DNA of 64,000 nucleotides from Bacteroides sp. CAG:709 (GTDB taxonomy: Bacteria; Bacteroidota; Bacteroidia; Bacteroidales; UBA932). Position numbers and translations under genes: made by a program. Below the pieces are notes generated by a model. The model did not search any database. It was given only the letters and a program-made list of their open reading frames with translations, and was not told where the DNA came from. This document shows, one piece after another, positions 27,001-35,957 of this stretch. The number at the start of each line of letters is the position of its first letter. Position 1 is the first letter of the stretch. Location of the stretch: the NCBI GenBank assembly GCA_000434935.1, contig FR882195.1:38714-102713 (forward strand), in the 5' to 3' direction.

Positions 27001-27160
27001 GCGGTACGAAATCGAGTTTCCAGCCGGTCTCGCCACCTTCTGCATGGGTGTCGAAGATGATACATTCACGTTCTGAATGCACGTATGTGCGGAAATCAAG
27101 CCTCCCGGCATTGGTTTCCAATGCTCCGGATGTGACGGCATCGTAAATTGACAGGCGCAT
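24065..27160 (-). CDS. GH95-CE15 fusion enzyme, main fragment after a frameshift
   Basis: This 1031-codon frame lacks a signal peptide because its N-terminus is in another frame (27096-27554). Residues about 1-635 continue a GH95 enzyme, seen in DLQGVWPTSDTPWPAIWMNL, STASPEYGEGELGE and THRHWSHLFMIYP. GH95 enzymes are alpha-L-fucosidases or alpha-L-galactosidases. Residues about 645-1031 form a CE15-like esterase: VAVLGHSRLGKTALWAG with nucleophile Ser870, NCSGCCGSAISRRKFGE, and catalytic His1012 in KGDHDILLYDW. CE15 enzymes cleave 4-O-methyl-glucuronoyl esters between xylan and lignin. The two halves would act on decorated heteroxylan-like glycans. The ATG at 27160 is probably not a true start. 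The gene lies between the DUF5017 and ADP-ribosylglycohydrolase-like genes. Confidence 0.85.
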   Translation of the reverse strand: MRLSIYDAVTSGALETNAGRLDFRTYVHSERECIIFDTHAEGGETGWKLDFVPQKAISPRYVFNSANAPKGYVNAEGKSNPDSYFHKDGDISFCIQALAKDTTFTDIARWYVVAWKTVRNGADNRTIATVTQADKLAKAEAEAKAIIRNAFSVSKEKLDSQHVAWWHNFYRNAAFLTFPDKNIERFWWFQYYKFASTARPGKPIVDLQGVWPTSDTPWPAIWMNLNIQLTYSWLTKANLGQLEQPLWDSFWKNRENLTRNVTDITGQEDWKECMVMPRASSYDMHAALSPALAQRNQYEVGNLTWTLFYYWQMCEAYGDDFQMKERLFPLLKSAVNIFFRIRITNPDGTCSLPSTASPEYGEGELGEIGTNSNYDLANLRWGLSTLISIDEKYGLNDPMLPKWKDFLANLPAFGYDEKTGFKVSDKFEFRDTTHRHWSHLFMIYPYHILDWENPEDESRMRYSMNRWQGNTGYSLTGKAAMLATAGDGDGALACMKNFFAGWLRPNTLYNESGPVIETPFSAMCSLEEMYLQDWGDCIRVFHGCPSSWNDVSFKNMRARGAFLISAERKNGNTASVTVSSEKGGTCRIHTGITEMMLRVTGDDGQTPQWKACGDGILEIYMKKGETVTVSRRLTSYKVNYDEAAVPKYELPDPLVKNNGKSVKSVKDWEQKRRPEIMDMLRREMYGYEPGKPAGLHFKVLEESHDAFGGKATRRQVAVYFTEDESRYMTVLMYIPNDAKGPVPAFMGMNFRGNYATTTDPEVLMPTESQIEDYGAWYKPVNRGDWGRRWPYEYVLSNGYAVVTMFYDDVDPDWNDGFHNGVHGLLDKGKPRTGDSWSTISAWAWGLSRALDYLETDKDIDATKVAVLGHSRLGKTALWAGATDQRFALVISNCSGCCGSAISRRKFGETIYIVNDAFQHWFCGNFEKYSNNEDALPFDQHELISMIAPRPVYVSSGSEDNWADQKGEYLSLVGATPVYNLYGHEGFTSTEKPGVEDPDTVGRMGNHIRKGDHDILLYDWTQFINFADKFLK

Positions 27161-27554
27161 TTTTTTCGTCCTGAACCTGACCGACTGTGGAAAAAGTGAA
27201 ATAGCCTATCGGCAGACGACCTGAATTGTAGACATTGAACGGCTCCCGTGCTTCCGTGACGTCGCTGCGCCCGACATTGAGCCGATACACGCCGTCGGTG
27301 AGTTTGTACAAGTTGGTTCCAAGCAATCCGTTGCCCATCAATGCTCCCGAGTAATAGCCGTCCGTGCGGCCCCAATGACGTTTCCCGAAAATGCCTTCCG
27401 GAAAGACCGGGTCTGCCGTGATGTCATTGTCCCACAGCATATCATATTGCCCGAGAAATTCTTTCCAGTCGAAATTGTTCTCTGCCGAAAACGACGGCAT
27501 CGGCAGCAGTGTTGCCGCCAGCGTCATCGTGATTGTAACTATCCACTTCTTCAT
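27096..27554 (-). CDS. N-terminal fragment of the GH95-CE15 gene (before the frameshift)
   Basis: This frame supplies the signal peptide (VTITMTLAATLLPMPSFSAE) and the first 105 residues of the GH95 beta-sandwich domain, including GKRHWGRTDGYYSGALMGNGLLGTN and RSDVTEAREP, both typical of the family start. It reads correctly as far as GQVQDEK and then leaves frame in a run of seven A (minus strand, 27160-27166). The correct reading continues in the 24065-27160 frame (MRLSIYDAVTSGALETNAGR). Removing one A would give an uninterrupted protein of about 1160 aa. The remaining residues of this frame (APVNLRCRHIR...) are out of frame. Confidence 0.8.
   Translation of the reverse strand: MKKWIVTITMTLAATLLPMPSFSAENNFDWKEFLGQYDMLWDNDITADPVFPEGIFGKRHWGRTDGYYSGALMGNGLLGTNLYKLTDGVYRLNVGRSDVTEAREPFNVYNSGRLPIGYFTFSTVGQVQDEKNAPVNLRCRHIRSIGNQCREA
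27160..27166 (-). other. Frameshift site in a homopolymer (A7 on the coding strand)
   Basis: The coding strand reads GACG, seven A, TGCG. Six A would join the two GH95 frames as DEKMRLS. The run could be a slippage site for phase variation or ribosomal slippage, or an assembly error. Confidence 0.7.
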
Positions 27555-27557
27555 ACC

Positions 27558-28637
27558 TTATTTTACTGACTCAAAAGGCTTGTCGTCCACAACTATAATC
27601 GTCACTTCTTTTACTGCCGTAGTATGTCCCTGGTAATTGTCGTTTACGCCATAAAATACGGCTTTATATGTGCCAGGTTTGTCATAAACGTGGTCATAAG
27701 TGAGAATCGGGCTCAAAAGGCTCTTGATCTGCACGCCTTTGTCTTTCGATACGGAATTGAGCGGCATAGGATCGGATATGCACCATACATCCAGTTCCCA
27801 ATCGAGACCAGGGAAGTTTGACGCGGCCCCCTCAAAGTTGATTTCCCACTCAGGATTACCGAAATGGCACGTTCCGATGGAGGTGGTGTCGCCTCTCATT
27901 TTAGGATTTGTTCCCAGATGAGGAGGATCCTGCTCGTTCATGGTCACGACAGTGAACGGAACCTCGGCAAGCGTTGTCCTGCGCTGCTCATTCTTTCCAT
28001 ATCCCATATTAATAGAGCCTTTGACATGGTAGGTTCTCTGGCTTCGCGTCCAGTTTATCGTCCATGGTTTCCAGTGAAAGGCAAGGCAGAAATTTTCCGC
28101 ATATTCAATGAGATTGTCAGTGCTGTAACCATATTTCCACTCATTTTGTATGGACTTACATTCTATGTCGTTCCACACCTGCTTCCACGGCTTGGTCTGG
28201 TCTTCCTCGGTAATAGGGAACTGCCCCTCGTCTATCATCTTCTGGATTTCCTTCCTCTGCTCGAAGCCGTCCAAGCTTGAGAAGCCCTTAAAATCCTTGG
28301 AAAGATAGACCCTAAACCCATATTCGGATTGTGGATTCATAGACCCTATCCCCCAAAGCGGTTGGAACTTCAAATCCAGTGACAGATTCTTAATTTCATC
28401 TATAGGAATCGATGTCCTGTCCCGTTTGTCGTACTCATGACCGACCTCGCCGCTGAAGAACGTGATGTAGTCAGCGTCTCCGCTGAAACGGAAGCGGACA
28501 ATTTCTCCAGGTCTATATACATTGTCTCCATCCAGCGTGACATCGAAATCTACCGGGAGAGAGATATTCTGCTGTTGGCAGGATGTCAGCGATAAAAGTA
28601 TGGAGGCAAATGCCGAAATATAAATGTTCTTTCTCAT
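27558..28637 (-). CDS. DUF5017 surface glycan-binding-type lipoprotein
   Basis: The 359-aa protein has a lipoprotein signal (FASILLSLTSCQQQ, Cys 20). An N-terminal Ig-like domain contains PVDFDVTLDGDNVYRPGEIVRF and FSGDADYITFFSGEVGHEYDKRDR, which is the DUF5017 signature. The C-terminal half includes INFEGAASNFPGLDWELDVWCIS and a final strand pair typical of PKD-like domains (YDHVYDKPGTYKAVFYGVN). I choose ATG 28637 because it places the signal peptide at the N-terminus; ATG 28658 would add seven residues. It directly follows SusD in the operon, in the SusE/SGBP position, so it is probably a surface glycan-binding protein. Confidence 0.82.
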   Translation of the reverse strand: MRKNIYISAFASILLSLTSCQQQNISLPVDFDVTLDGDNVYRPGEIVRFRFSGDADYITFFSGEVGHEYDKRDRTSIPIDEIKNLSLDLKFQPLWGIGSMNPQSEYGFRVYLSKDFKGFSSLDGFEQRKEIQKMIDEGQFPITEEDQTKPWKQVWNDIECKSIQNEWKYGYSTDNLIEYAENFCLAFHWKPWTINWTRSQRTYHVKGSINMGYGKNEQRRTTLAEVPFTVVTMNEQDPPHLGTNPKMRGDTTSIGTCHFGNPEWEINFEGAASNFPGLDWELDVWCISDPMPLNSVSKDKGVQIKSLLSPILTYDHVYDKPGTYKAVFYGVNDNYQGHTTAVKEVTIIVVDDKPFESVK

Positions 28638-28662
28638 ATCTCTTTTAATTATTCGCATTGGA

Positions 28663-30417
28663 CTACCATTGTGGATTCTGCTTCATTTCTGTATTTACCG
28701 CCAATTCAATGGATGGTATCGGAAGGTAATTGTTTCTTTCGCTCATCCTGCTTGTAAGCGTGACGAAGTTTCTTGCAGAACCGAATCCGGACCACTTTGA
28801 GTTGGACAATGCCATCTCGCGGACCTCCAGCATTGACTTGTAATATATTCCCCAACGAATCAGGTCATGCTTGCGAAGACCTTCGAAGCAGAGTTCGCGG
28901 GCACGTTCGTTTCTTACATATTGCCGGAACTTCTCATAAGTGTTGTATTTCGAATATGACGGCGTCTGCACTCCTGCGCGTTCGCGCAAAGGAAGAATCA
29001 TATCGTACAATTCTTGTGTAGGTTTGTGGTCTCGTTCATTGACAGCTTCTACGTACATGAGAATAACGTCTGAATATCGCAGAAGCGGAACATTGACTCC
29101 GGTCCAGATGCTCTTGAAATTCTTCAATCCTTCATACTGGATCTCCCTGCGGAATTTGCCGATATTGCGCCCGCCAGGGTAGTAGGCCTGGTTCACATTG
29201 GTGTTCTGTTCTGTAGGATTGCTCGAACTGTAGTAAGGCGTGCGGTCCACTGCCGCGATGAGTTTACGCTTGTCGGAAGGGTCTCCGCCATAAGGATAGA
29301 GCACTGAAATGTCTCTGCTGCCTTCATAGTTGAAACCTGGAATGCTCCACTCCTGGCGTTTGTCCGTAATTATGGACAAACCTCTTTCATAAGGGGTACG
29401 GTCATCTTCCATGTACAGCTCCCACAACTTGTAGGTGTTGCCGAACAATCCGTTCGACCAGTTTACTTTGTGGCTTGCATAGTCAGTATCGCCAGAAGCG
29501 CATCTCAGTCCATTGATCTCACCCCAGCGGCTGTTTCCGAAATACATCGAGGAAGAACGGTCACCATAGAAATCGACTTCCCACATTGACTCATGATACT
29601 CCTTGTCATATTTGTCCGCCACATAGTTTATGAAAATCTGCGAATAGTCCGGATTCAGACTGTGAAGACCGCTGTCAATCACTGCTTTGCAATGTTCTGC
29701 AGCCTTTTCGTAATATGTGTGTTTTTCTTCGTCGGTAACGCCGGATACAGCTTCACCTGCCATATAGAGATAAATTCTTCCGAGTATTCCGTGGACTGTG
29801 GTACGAGTGACATCGGAAGGAGCGTGGTCGAAACTTTCAGTAATGACAGGAAGGACATCCTCCATCTCTGATACCACCCATTTCATGACCTCGTGTTGCG
29901 GGGTAGGGGCAATCTTGACATCTTTATAAGACGCAGTGGCAGTTGTCTTCAGAGGCACATCCAGCCAGTTTTGAGCCAGAATGAAATGATAGTATGCGCG
30001 AAGGAATCTCGCCTGGGCGCACATTGAACCGTCAGGATCCAGATCAGTACCTGAAATTTTTTCAAGAAACGCGTTGGCATTCCCGATGCCCTTGTACAGC
30101 CATATCCACGGATTAGAAACGGATGCTGAATTGGCGTTAAGCTCGAATGAGGCTCCATACATGTCGGAGTTGGTCGATGACATATACATTGAAATGTCTG
30201 TGTTGTAGCCAAGGTCGAGAATAAGTGTACATCCGTAGAGCTGCCAGCTGTTCATTACGCCATACACCGCATTGAGACCAAGCTGCGCCTGCTCTGAACT
30301 TGTGTAGAACTGATCTTCGGTGATGATGTTCGGCTCGCGGTCGAGAAGGTCGCAGGAACTGAATGTTGCTGCAATGCCCAGAACCGTGCCGGCCAATAGT
30401 ATTTTATATGATTTCAT
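28663..30417 (-). CDS. SusD/RagB family outer membrane lipoprotein of the PUL
   Basis: The 584-aa protein has a lipoprotein signal (AGTVLGIAATFSSCDLLDREP, Cys 23). It has SusD helices (ARFLRAYYHFILAQNWLDVPL), the RagB C-terminal signatures LLRYSDVILMYVEAVNERDH and YVRNERARELCFEGLRKHDLIRWG, and the ending YLPIPSIELAVNTEMKQNPQW. It binds glycan at the surface and gates the SusC channel encoded 12 nt upstream in the operon. Together with SusC it identifies this 21-kb cluster as a PUL. Confidence 0.96.
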   Translation of the reverse strand: MKSYKILLAGTVLGIAATFSSCDLLDREPNIITEDQFYTSSEQAQLGLNAVYGVMNSWQLYGCTLILDLGYNTDISMYMSSTNSDMYGASFELNANSASVSNPWIWLYKGIGNANAFLEKISGTDLDPDGSMCAQARFLRAYYHFILAQNWLDVPLKTTATASYKDVKIAPTPQHEVMKWVVSEMEDVLPVITESFDHAPSDVTRTTVHGILGRIYLYMAGEAVSGVTDEEKHTYYEKAAEHCKAVIDSGLHSLNPDYSQIFINYVADKYDKEYHESMWEVDFYGDRSSSMYFGNSRWGEINGLRCASGDTDYASHKVNWSNGLFGNTYKLWELYMEDDRTPYERGLSIITDKRQEWSIPGFNYEGSRDISVLYPYGGDPSDKRKLIAAVDRTPYYSSSNPTEQNTNVNQAYYPGGRNIGKFRREIQYEGLKNFKSIWTGVNVPLLRYSDVILMYVEAVNERDHKPTQELYDMILPLRERAGVQTPSYSKYNTYEKFRQYVRNERARELCFEGLRKHDLIRWGIYYKSMLEVREMALSNSKWSGFGSARNFVTLTSRMSERNNYLPIPSIELAVNTEMKQNPQW

Positions 30418-30429
30418 ACTTACAAATCG

Positions 30430-33400
30430 CTAAAATGAAAATGAAACTCCACCGGTAAGAGAACGCGCTCTCGGGTAGGCTGACCAGTCAAATCCTGGGG
30501 TAAGCACGCTGTTCCTGGTAGAAACTTCCGGATCCGGGCCGGAGTAATTCGTGAATGTGAAGAGGTTTTCGGCTGTCAGGTATACCCTGAGAGACTGTAT
30601 CTTCATCTTTCTCAACCATTTTGACGGGAACGTATATCCCAATGTCACGGTCTTGATTCTCAGGAATGAACCGTCTTCGACCACTCTTGATGAATAAAAC
30701 TCCATTCCGGATGCTCCTGACCTTGGAATGTCGCTGTCAGGATTGCGTTCGAGACTCCATGCATTCCGCATTGCGCCGAACTGGTTCAGCTGCGTTCCGT
30801 CATAGTATTCGAATACGAGCCTGTTGGCATTGAGAAGGTCGTTACCATAGCTCCAGTTCATGAAAATGCTCAAATCGATGCCATAGAAATTGAATGTGTT
30901 GTTCCAACCTCCGGTGTGAAGCGGTTGTCCGATGCCGATGACCGTCCTGTCGGAATCATTGATGACTCCATCGCCATTCACATCCTCGTATTTAGGGTCA
31001 CCCGGGCGGATATTCTCGCGGACTCCAAAATATGGAATCCCGTCCTTCAAAAGTGTTCCGTTTGAAAATTCATCATATTTGTATGTTCCGATATAGCGGT
31101 AGCCGTACATAAGACCGGTAGGCATTCCTACTTTTGTGACATACGGAGTCTGCGAACTGTAGCGGGTATGCCAGTCGATTGTCGATATGAGCGTAGTCTG
31201 GTTGTTGGCCAGAGCTGTGACCGTATTGTTGTTCATACCGAAATTCAATGTCGATGTCCAGGTAAAGTTCTTTGTCTGGACAGGTATTGCAGTGATTGAC
31301 AGTTCAATACCGCGGTTGCGCATTGAACCGACATTTATCATTGCACTTTCATATCCGGAAGAAGCCGGCATTGTCGCCTGAAGCAGAAGGTCATAAGTGT
31401 TCTTCTGATAAATATCTGCCGTCAATGAAATCCTGTTGTGGAGGAATGCAAGGTCGAGTCCGATATCAGTCTGTGCTGTGGTTTCCCAGCCGAGGAACGG
31501 ATTCTCCATATTCTCTCTGAAGTAGCCTGATACTGTCTTTCCGTCGCGGACATAGTCAAGACTGTTGTAACCAGGTCTTGTCACGAAACGTGAATAGTAA
31601 TCGTAAGGCGTCTGTGTCCTGTTGTTACCTGTCATTCCCCATGAGGCACGGATTTTTCCGGTATTGAACCATCCGCTGTTCTGTGCCCAATCTTCGTTTG
31701 AGAAAGACCAGGCGACTGAACCTGAAGGGAATACGCCCCAGCGGTTGCCGCTCGGAAATTTGGATGAGCCGTCAGCACGCAATGATGCTGTCACATAATA
31801 TTTGTGGGCATAATTGTAGTTTACTCTTGCGAGTCCCGAGAGCAGCAGCCAATCCCTCTTATATGGGGTTACGGATTGATACTCACCGGTATTGAGGCCT
31901 TCGACGCCTAAAAGTTCGGACTGGACATGATTGGCTTCCACTCCGGTAAATCTGGTAGTTTCTCCTTGGGCGGTAAATCCTACGAGAGCCTGGAAATTAT
32001 GGTCATTGCCGAAAATCTTGTCGTAATTGAGGGTGTTTTCGTTCAGCCAACTAGTCACGTCCGTGTTGTAGACAAATCCGTTAGGACCCTTTCCGAGAGG
32101 GGATGCCGGGTGACCGGTCATTGTCTGGGAGTTGTTGAATGACTCGTTCCTTGTCCTTGCCTGATTATATCCTCCGGTTATCCTGAGCCTCAAGCCCTTG
32201 ATGATGTCCCAGTTGAGCGCGACATTGCTGTTCAGGTAGTTGCGGATGATTTTCCTGTACGAATTCTTCACGTTTGCCATAGGGTTGAAACGGAAATCGT
32301 TAGGGTTGGACACTTCTTCATCTACCAGCTGGTTGATGAACGAATCACCGACAACTCCGTCGCGCAGTGGTTTCAGCGGACGGAATCCCCATACGGAATA
32401 GAGGAAATAGGTACTTACGGTAGAATTTGAATTGCTGCTGGACGGCTGGATTCCATTCGTGTTCGCCTGCGAGTAATTTGCGCTGAAATCTACCTTGACT
32501 TTTTCACCTATCTTCTGGCTGAGTTTGATGCTGCCGGAATAACGGTTGAAGTTGCTCTTTACGAGAATACCGTTCTGGTCAAGCGCGGTGAAACTTACAT
32601 TGTAGCTGGTTCCTGTCTTGGAATTGCCGCCGCTGAGCGAGATGTTGTAGTTCTGGCTCAGGGCATTGCGGTAAACATAGTCCTGCCAATCCACATAAGG
32701 AACAGAGGCATAGTCTTCAAGAGAGTAGTATCGGCTGTCAGGAGTGCCGTCTTCCAGATAATTCGTGAAATAACTGGTGTGTGACGAACTTCTGTTCATG
32801 TAATATTCATCATCCAGGCGTACGTAGTCATAACCGTTCAGCAGATCGACTTTGTTGGCTATTTTGGAACCGGTCCAGGAAGCCGAAAAATTAACGGTCG
32901 GTTTTCCTTGCGAGCCTTTCTTCGTCGTGATGATGATGACGCCATTGGCGCCGCGTGCTCCATAGATGGCTGAAGCTGATGCGTCTTTAAGAACATCGAT
33001 GCTTTCGATGTCAGCCGGGCTTATAGAGCTTGCAAAAGAACTTTCAGTCGGAAATCCGTCAATGACATAAAGAGGTGCTGATGATTGTGTCAATGAGTTG
33101 TTTCCACGGATGATGATGTTGGCTTCTGAACCTACGGCACCGTCTGAAGTGGAAACCACCACGCCCGCAACTCTTCCGGCAAGTGCCTGGTCGAAGTTCA
33201 TCGGTGTGGATTTGGATATGTCATCCATATTGACCTTTCCGACAGAACCGGTCAGGTCGCGCCTTGCCACAGAGCCGTATCCCACACTGACGACCTCGGA
33301 GGCGGCCAGCGTTTCATATGATTCTTTCATCATGAAGTCAATCTTGGTGCGTCCTGAAACCTTTTCCTTGATTTCGGCATAACCTAGACAGGACACTATC

Positions 33401-33618
33401 AATGTCGCGTCCGGATCGACCATAATCGTATATCCGCCGTCTGGACCTGTCAAAATGCCGTTTGACATTTTTCCGTCCTGATAGACTGTCGCCCCGGGCA
33501 GCGGGCCGGAAGCGTCCGAGACGTTTCCTTTCACGGTCACTTTCCCCGCCTGTCCCCACAACGAGACAGGAAGGAGAATAATGACCAATACAATGATTAT
33601 AAACTTGTTTATTTTCAT
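30430..33618 (-). CDS. SusC/RagA family TonB-dependent transporter of the PUL
   Basis: The 1062-aa protein starts with a signal peptide (FIIIVLVIILLPVSLWGQAG). A carboxypeptidase-regulatory-like domain follows (about 27-105, VTVKGNVSDASGPLPGATVYQ), then the plug (about 110-235) with EVVSVGYGSVARRDLTGSVG, PLYVIDGFPTES and DIESIDVLKDASASAIYGARG, and then a 22-strand-type barrel with the terminal strand SLTGGVSFSF. It imports oligosaccharides across the outer membrane using TonB energy, with the SusD encoded just downstream. Unusually, the SusC gene is fourth in the operon, after three genes for surface lipoproteins. Confidence 0.96.
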   Translation of the reverse strand: MKINKFIIIVLVIILLPVSLWGQAGKVTVKGNVSDASGPLPGATVYQDGKMSNGILTGPDGGYTIMVDPDATLIVSCLGYAEIKEKVSGRTKIDFMMKESYETLAASEVVSVGYGSVARRDLTGSVGKVNMDDISKSTPMNFDQALAGRVAGVVVSTSDGAVGSEANIIIRGNNSLTQSSAPLYVIDGFPTESSFASSISPADIESIDVLKDASASAIYGARGANGVIIITTKKGSQGKPTVNFSASWTGSKIANKVDLLNGYDYVRLDDEYYMNRSSSHTSYFTNYLEDGTPDSRYYSLEDYASVPYVDWQDYVYRNALSQNYNISLSGGNSKTGTSYNVSFTALDQNGILVKSNFNRYSGSIKLSQKIGEKVKVDFSANYSQANTNGIQPSSSNSNSTVSTYFLYSVWGFRPLKPLRDGVVGDSFINQLVDEEVSNPNDFRFNPMANVKNSYRKIIRNYLNSNVALNWDIIKGLRLRITGGYNQARTRNESFNNSQTMTGHPASPLGKGPNGFVYNTDVTSWLNENTLNYDKIFGNDHNFQALVGFTAQGETTRFTGVEANHVQSELLGVEGLNTGEYQSVTPYKRDWLLLSGLARVNYNYAHKYYVTASLRADGSSKFPSGNRWGVFPSGSVAWSFSNEDWAQNSGWFNTGKIRASWGMTGNNRTQTPYDYYSRFVTRPGYNSLDYVRDGKTVSGYFRENMENPFLGWETTAQTDIGLDLAFLHNRISLTADIYQKNTYDLLLQATMPASSGYESAMINVGSMRNRGIELSITAIPVQTKNFTWTSTLNFGMNNNTVTALANNQTTLISTIDWHTRYSSQTPYVTKVGMPTGLMYGYRYIGTYKYDEFSNGTLLKDGIPYFGVRENIRPGDPKYEDVNGDGVINDSDRTVIGIGQPLHTGGWNNTFNFYGIDLSIFMNWSYGNDLLNANRLVFEYYDGTQLNQFGAMRNAWSLERNPDSDIPRSGASGMEFYSSRVVEDGSFLRIKTVTLGYTFPSKWLRKMKIQSLRVYLTAENLFTFTNYSGPDPEVSTRNSVLTPGFDWSAYPRARSLTGGVSFSF

Positions 33619-33627
33619 AACATCGTT

Positions 33628-35940
33628 TTATTTTCTCTGTGCGCCATAGGCCTTGTATTCATCAGTCGTCACGAAATAGCCGTTCTCCACGTTCTCGACA
33701 GCGAACGGGTTTTTCCAGGATTCGATGACCTGTCTGTCGGTGCCCTGCCATTTTATCAGGCTGGTAAGTCCAAGTCCCCAATCGACGCCGTCTTTCTCTC
33801 CTGTCAGAATAGAGCAGTATTCTGCATAGTCGATGAGGTTTGAAGTGGAATTTTTTGTTACGGCTTTCAGTCCGGCGAGCGTCATCTTGTCTGCATACAG
33901 CCAAGTGAAATGCGCCCTTGATGCGACTGTCTTCGAATCTGGCTTGCTGTCGTAAGCGATATTGCCGCTCATCGAGAAACTGTTGACGGTCGATGTCACT
34001 ATCAATGCCTTCTTTCTTGTCACAGACAACAATTCACCGTTATTGACATTGTAGAATGAATTCTGCTCAAGCACGACATCATTGAACTTGGTATCCTTCA
34101 CCCAAGGACCTGCGCAGATGTGGAATTCTTGCTTGTCGCCCTTGCTCCAGAACACGTTGTTCTTTACAATAAGGTCACCGCAGTCCGCTCCGCCGGCGTG
34201 GGTATTGAGAAGGAATGCCGCGGTCTTGCTGAATGCAATGTTGTCTTCGGCCCAGTTTACGCAGACATCGCAGTCTATGATGTCTATACCTTCCATTGTG
34301 CCTACGGATGTGCCGCCGGCGTTGAATCTCGTCAAAAGAGGATACCTCAAGTCCAATCCGCAGTCTTCGAGCACCATCTTGCCCATAAGGGTATTGGTAT
34401 AGATGACCTTGCCGATTCCGTCATTCATCTTTATATTGACGTTCTTGCATGCGAAGTCGACTCCGGTTCCCTCGACGCCAAACTGTTCTTTGACCGTCAC
34501 TGTAGGGCGTGTACCAGGCACATTTCCGAAGATTACCACGGATTTCTTGTATCCTGTATTTTTGATGACAGCGCTTGCTCCTTCGTCCAGGAACACCGCT
34601 CCGAAGGTTCCTTCATTGAACCATTTGCCCCAGATTACCTGGTCAGCATTCTTGACAAGAGTTCCCTTGCCGTTCTTCGCCTTGCTGTAAGTACGTGAGC
34701 CTATTTTCAACTCAGCGCCTGCCTCCCATGCCTCGTAAAGGTTGGAATAGTCGGCAGTTGTCGCTTTGAATGCGGCAATCGGACCATTGTTCACGTCGCC
34801 ACATGGAAGTACGTACATTACATATTCCGTCTGTCCCATAAGGCCTTCTACAGTCACCACGGCATCGGAACCTTTAGTCCCGTCGGAAATGAGTTCGCTT
34901 ACTCCAGGTGCGGCTTCACCGCTCTTGCGGACCATCCAGTACCATGAAGCAGCGTTTTCTGTCGTGACATTGAACTTGAGCGTGCTTACTGTCGCTTCGA
35001 CCAGAGCTACACTCGCAGCCGGGTCATAAACGGAAACTGATCCGTCTACTTTTACGCGTACTTTGGCGATAGCTATGTGTCCGGCTTCCGAAATGGCGAC
35101 TACAGAGACGTCGGTACGGGTGTCTGCGAGCGCAGCCTTAGTAGCCACGTCGGCAGGAGCCTGGATTGACAGGACTGAACTTGTGAGATATGCTTCCCAG
35201 CCCTTTGGCACCGTTATTATGGTAGAGGCTATTCCTTTCTGCTCGACGGAGAATGTCTTTTTCTCTCCTTTGCGGAAAACTTCTTCGTCTGAAGCGCCAT
35301 TGATCTTGCATAGAAATCCGCCGACGACAGGGACTTTGTACTGCTCTCCGTTCTTGAGAGTGAGCACAAGGGATTCATTGTCATATTCCACTCCTGCGAA
35401 ATAAGAATCTTCCGTGCTGCTGCCTGCAACAGCCTTTACCTTTTCTCCTTTTACGTCGAGAACAGGAGCGAAGCTTGAACCGCCATTGTAACTTACTGTC
35501 CAATAACCATCCTCGCTGACGCCGAACATTGGCGTGACGCCGTTTTGTCCTACGGCGACGATTTTCTGCCCTTCATCATCTGTCAGATAAACAGCTCCTT
35601 TTCCGTCCTGGTAGTCCACCATCCAATATCCGTCCTTGTCGACAGACATCAATGGAGCTTTGCCTACGCCGATATTGCCTTGCTGGAGTGTGATGGTCTT
35701 GCCATTGGAAAGATTGAGAACATATGCGCCATCTTTCTCTTCCACGCTGTTTATCGCCTGACCTGATGCAATGGCCTGAAGGGCCTGGACGTTGCCGTTG
35801 ATTGCCTCAGCCACTTTTTCCAATGCGGAAACCCTGTTTTCTATTTTGTCTACCCTGTCCTCGAGGTCGTCAATGTTGCCACAAGCGACCATTGCCAAAA
35901 AGGAGGCTGCTATAGTTATTAATTTGTGATTCGTTTTCAT
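33628..35940 (-). CDS. DUF4988 lipoprotein with C-terminal beta-helix domain
   Basis: The 770-aa protein has a lipoprotein signal (ITIAASFLAMVACGN, Cys 20). A short coiled coil (DDLEDRVDKIENRVSALEK) leads into the DUF4988 repeats, visible as DGYWMVDYQDGKGAV and DGYWTVSYNGGSSF. One or two Ig/FN3-like domains follow (about 195-395, e.g. VPKGWEAYLTSSVL). The last 370 residues look like a right-handed beta-helix of the pectate-lyase/DUF4957-DUF5123 type (VVIFGNVPGTRPTVTVKEQF, GDLIVKNNVFWSKGD, NDVVLEQNSFYNVNNGE). No lyase catalytic set can be recognised. It is probably a surface glycan-binding protein, or possibly a lyase-like enzyme. It lies 9 nt upstream of SusC. Confidence 0.78.
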   Translation of the reverse strand: MKTNHKLITIAASFLAMVACGNIDDLEDRVDKIENRVSALEKVAEAINGNVQALQAIASGQAINSVEEKDGAYVLNLSNGKTITLQQGNIGVGKAPLMSVDKDGYWMVDYQDGKGAVYLTDDEGQKIVAVGQNGVTPMFGVSEDGYWTVSYNGGSSFAPVLDVKGEKVKAVAGSSTEDSYFAGVEYDNESLVLTLKNGEQYKVPVVGGFLCKINGASDEEVFRKGEKKTFSVEQKGIASTIITVPKGWEAYLTSSVLSIQAPADVATKAALADTRTDVSVVAISEAGHIAIAKVRVKVDGSVSVYDPAASVALVEATVSTLKFNVTTENAASWYWMVRKSGEAAPGVSELISDGTKGSDAVVTVEGLMGQTEYVMYVLPCGDVNNGPIAAFKATTADYSNLYEAWEAGAELKIGSRTYSKAKNGKGTLVKNADQVIWGKWFNEGTFGAVFLDEGASAVIKNTGYKKSVVIFGNVPGTRPTVTVKEQFGVEGTGVDFACKNVNIKMNDGIGKVIYTNTLMGKMVLEDCGLDLRYPLLTRFNAGGTSVGTMEGIDIIDCDVCVNWAEDNIAFSKTAAFLLNTHAGGADCGDLIVKNNVFWSKGDKQEFHICAGPWVKDTKFNDVVLEQNSFYNVNNGELLSVTRKKALIVTSTVNSFSMSGNIAYDSKPDSKTVASRAHFTWLYADKMTLAGLKAVTKNSTSNLIDYAEYCSILTGEKDGVDWGLGLTSLIKWQGTDRQVIESWKNPFAVENVENGYFVTTDEYKAYGAQRK

Positions 35941-35957
35941 TATGCTGATGTTTTGTA

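Noticed and set aside
27096..27160. Overlap of the two GH95 frames as two separate genes
   Set aside because: Signal peptide and family motifs split across frames at a homopolymer show one broken gene, not two.
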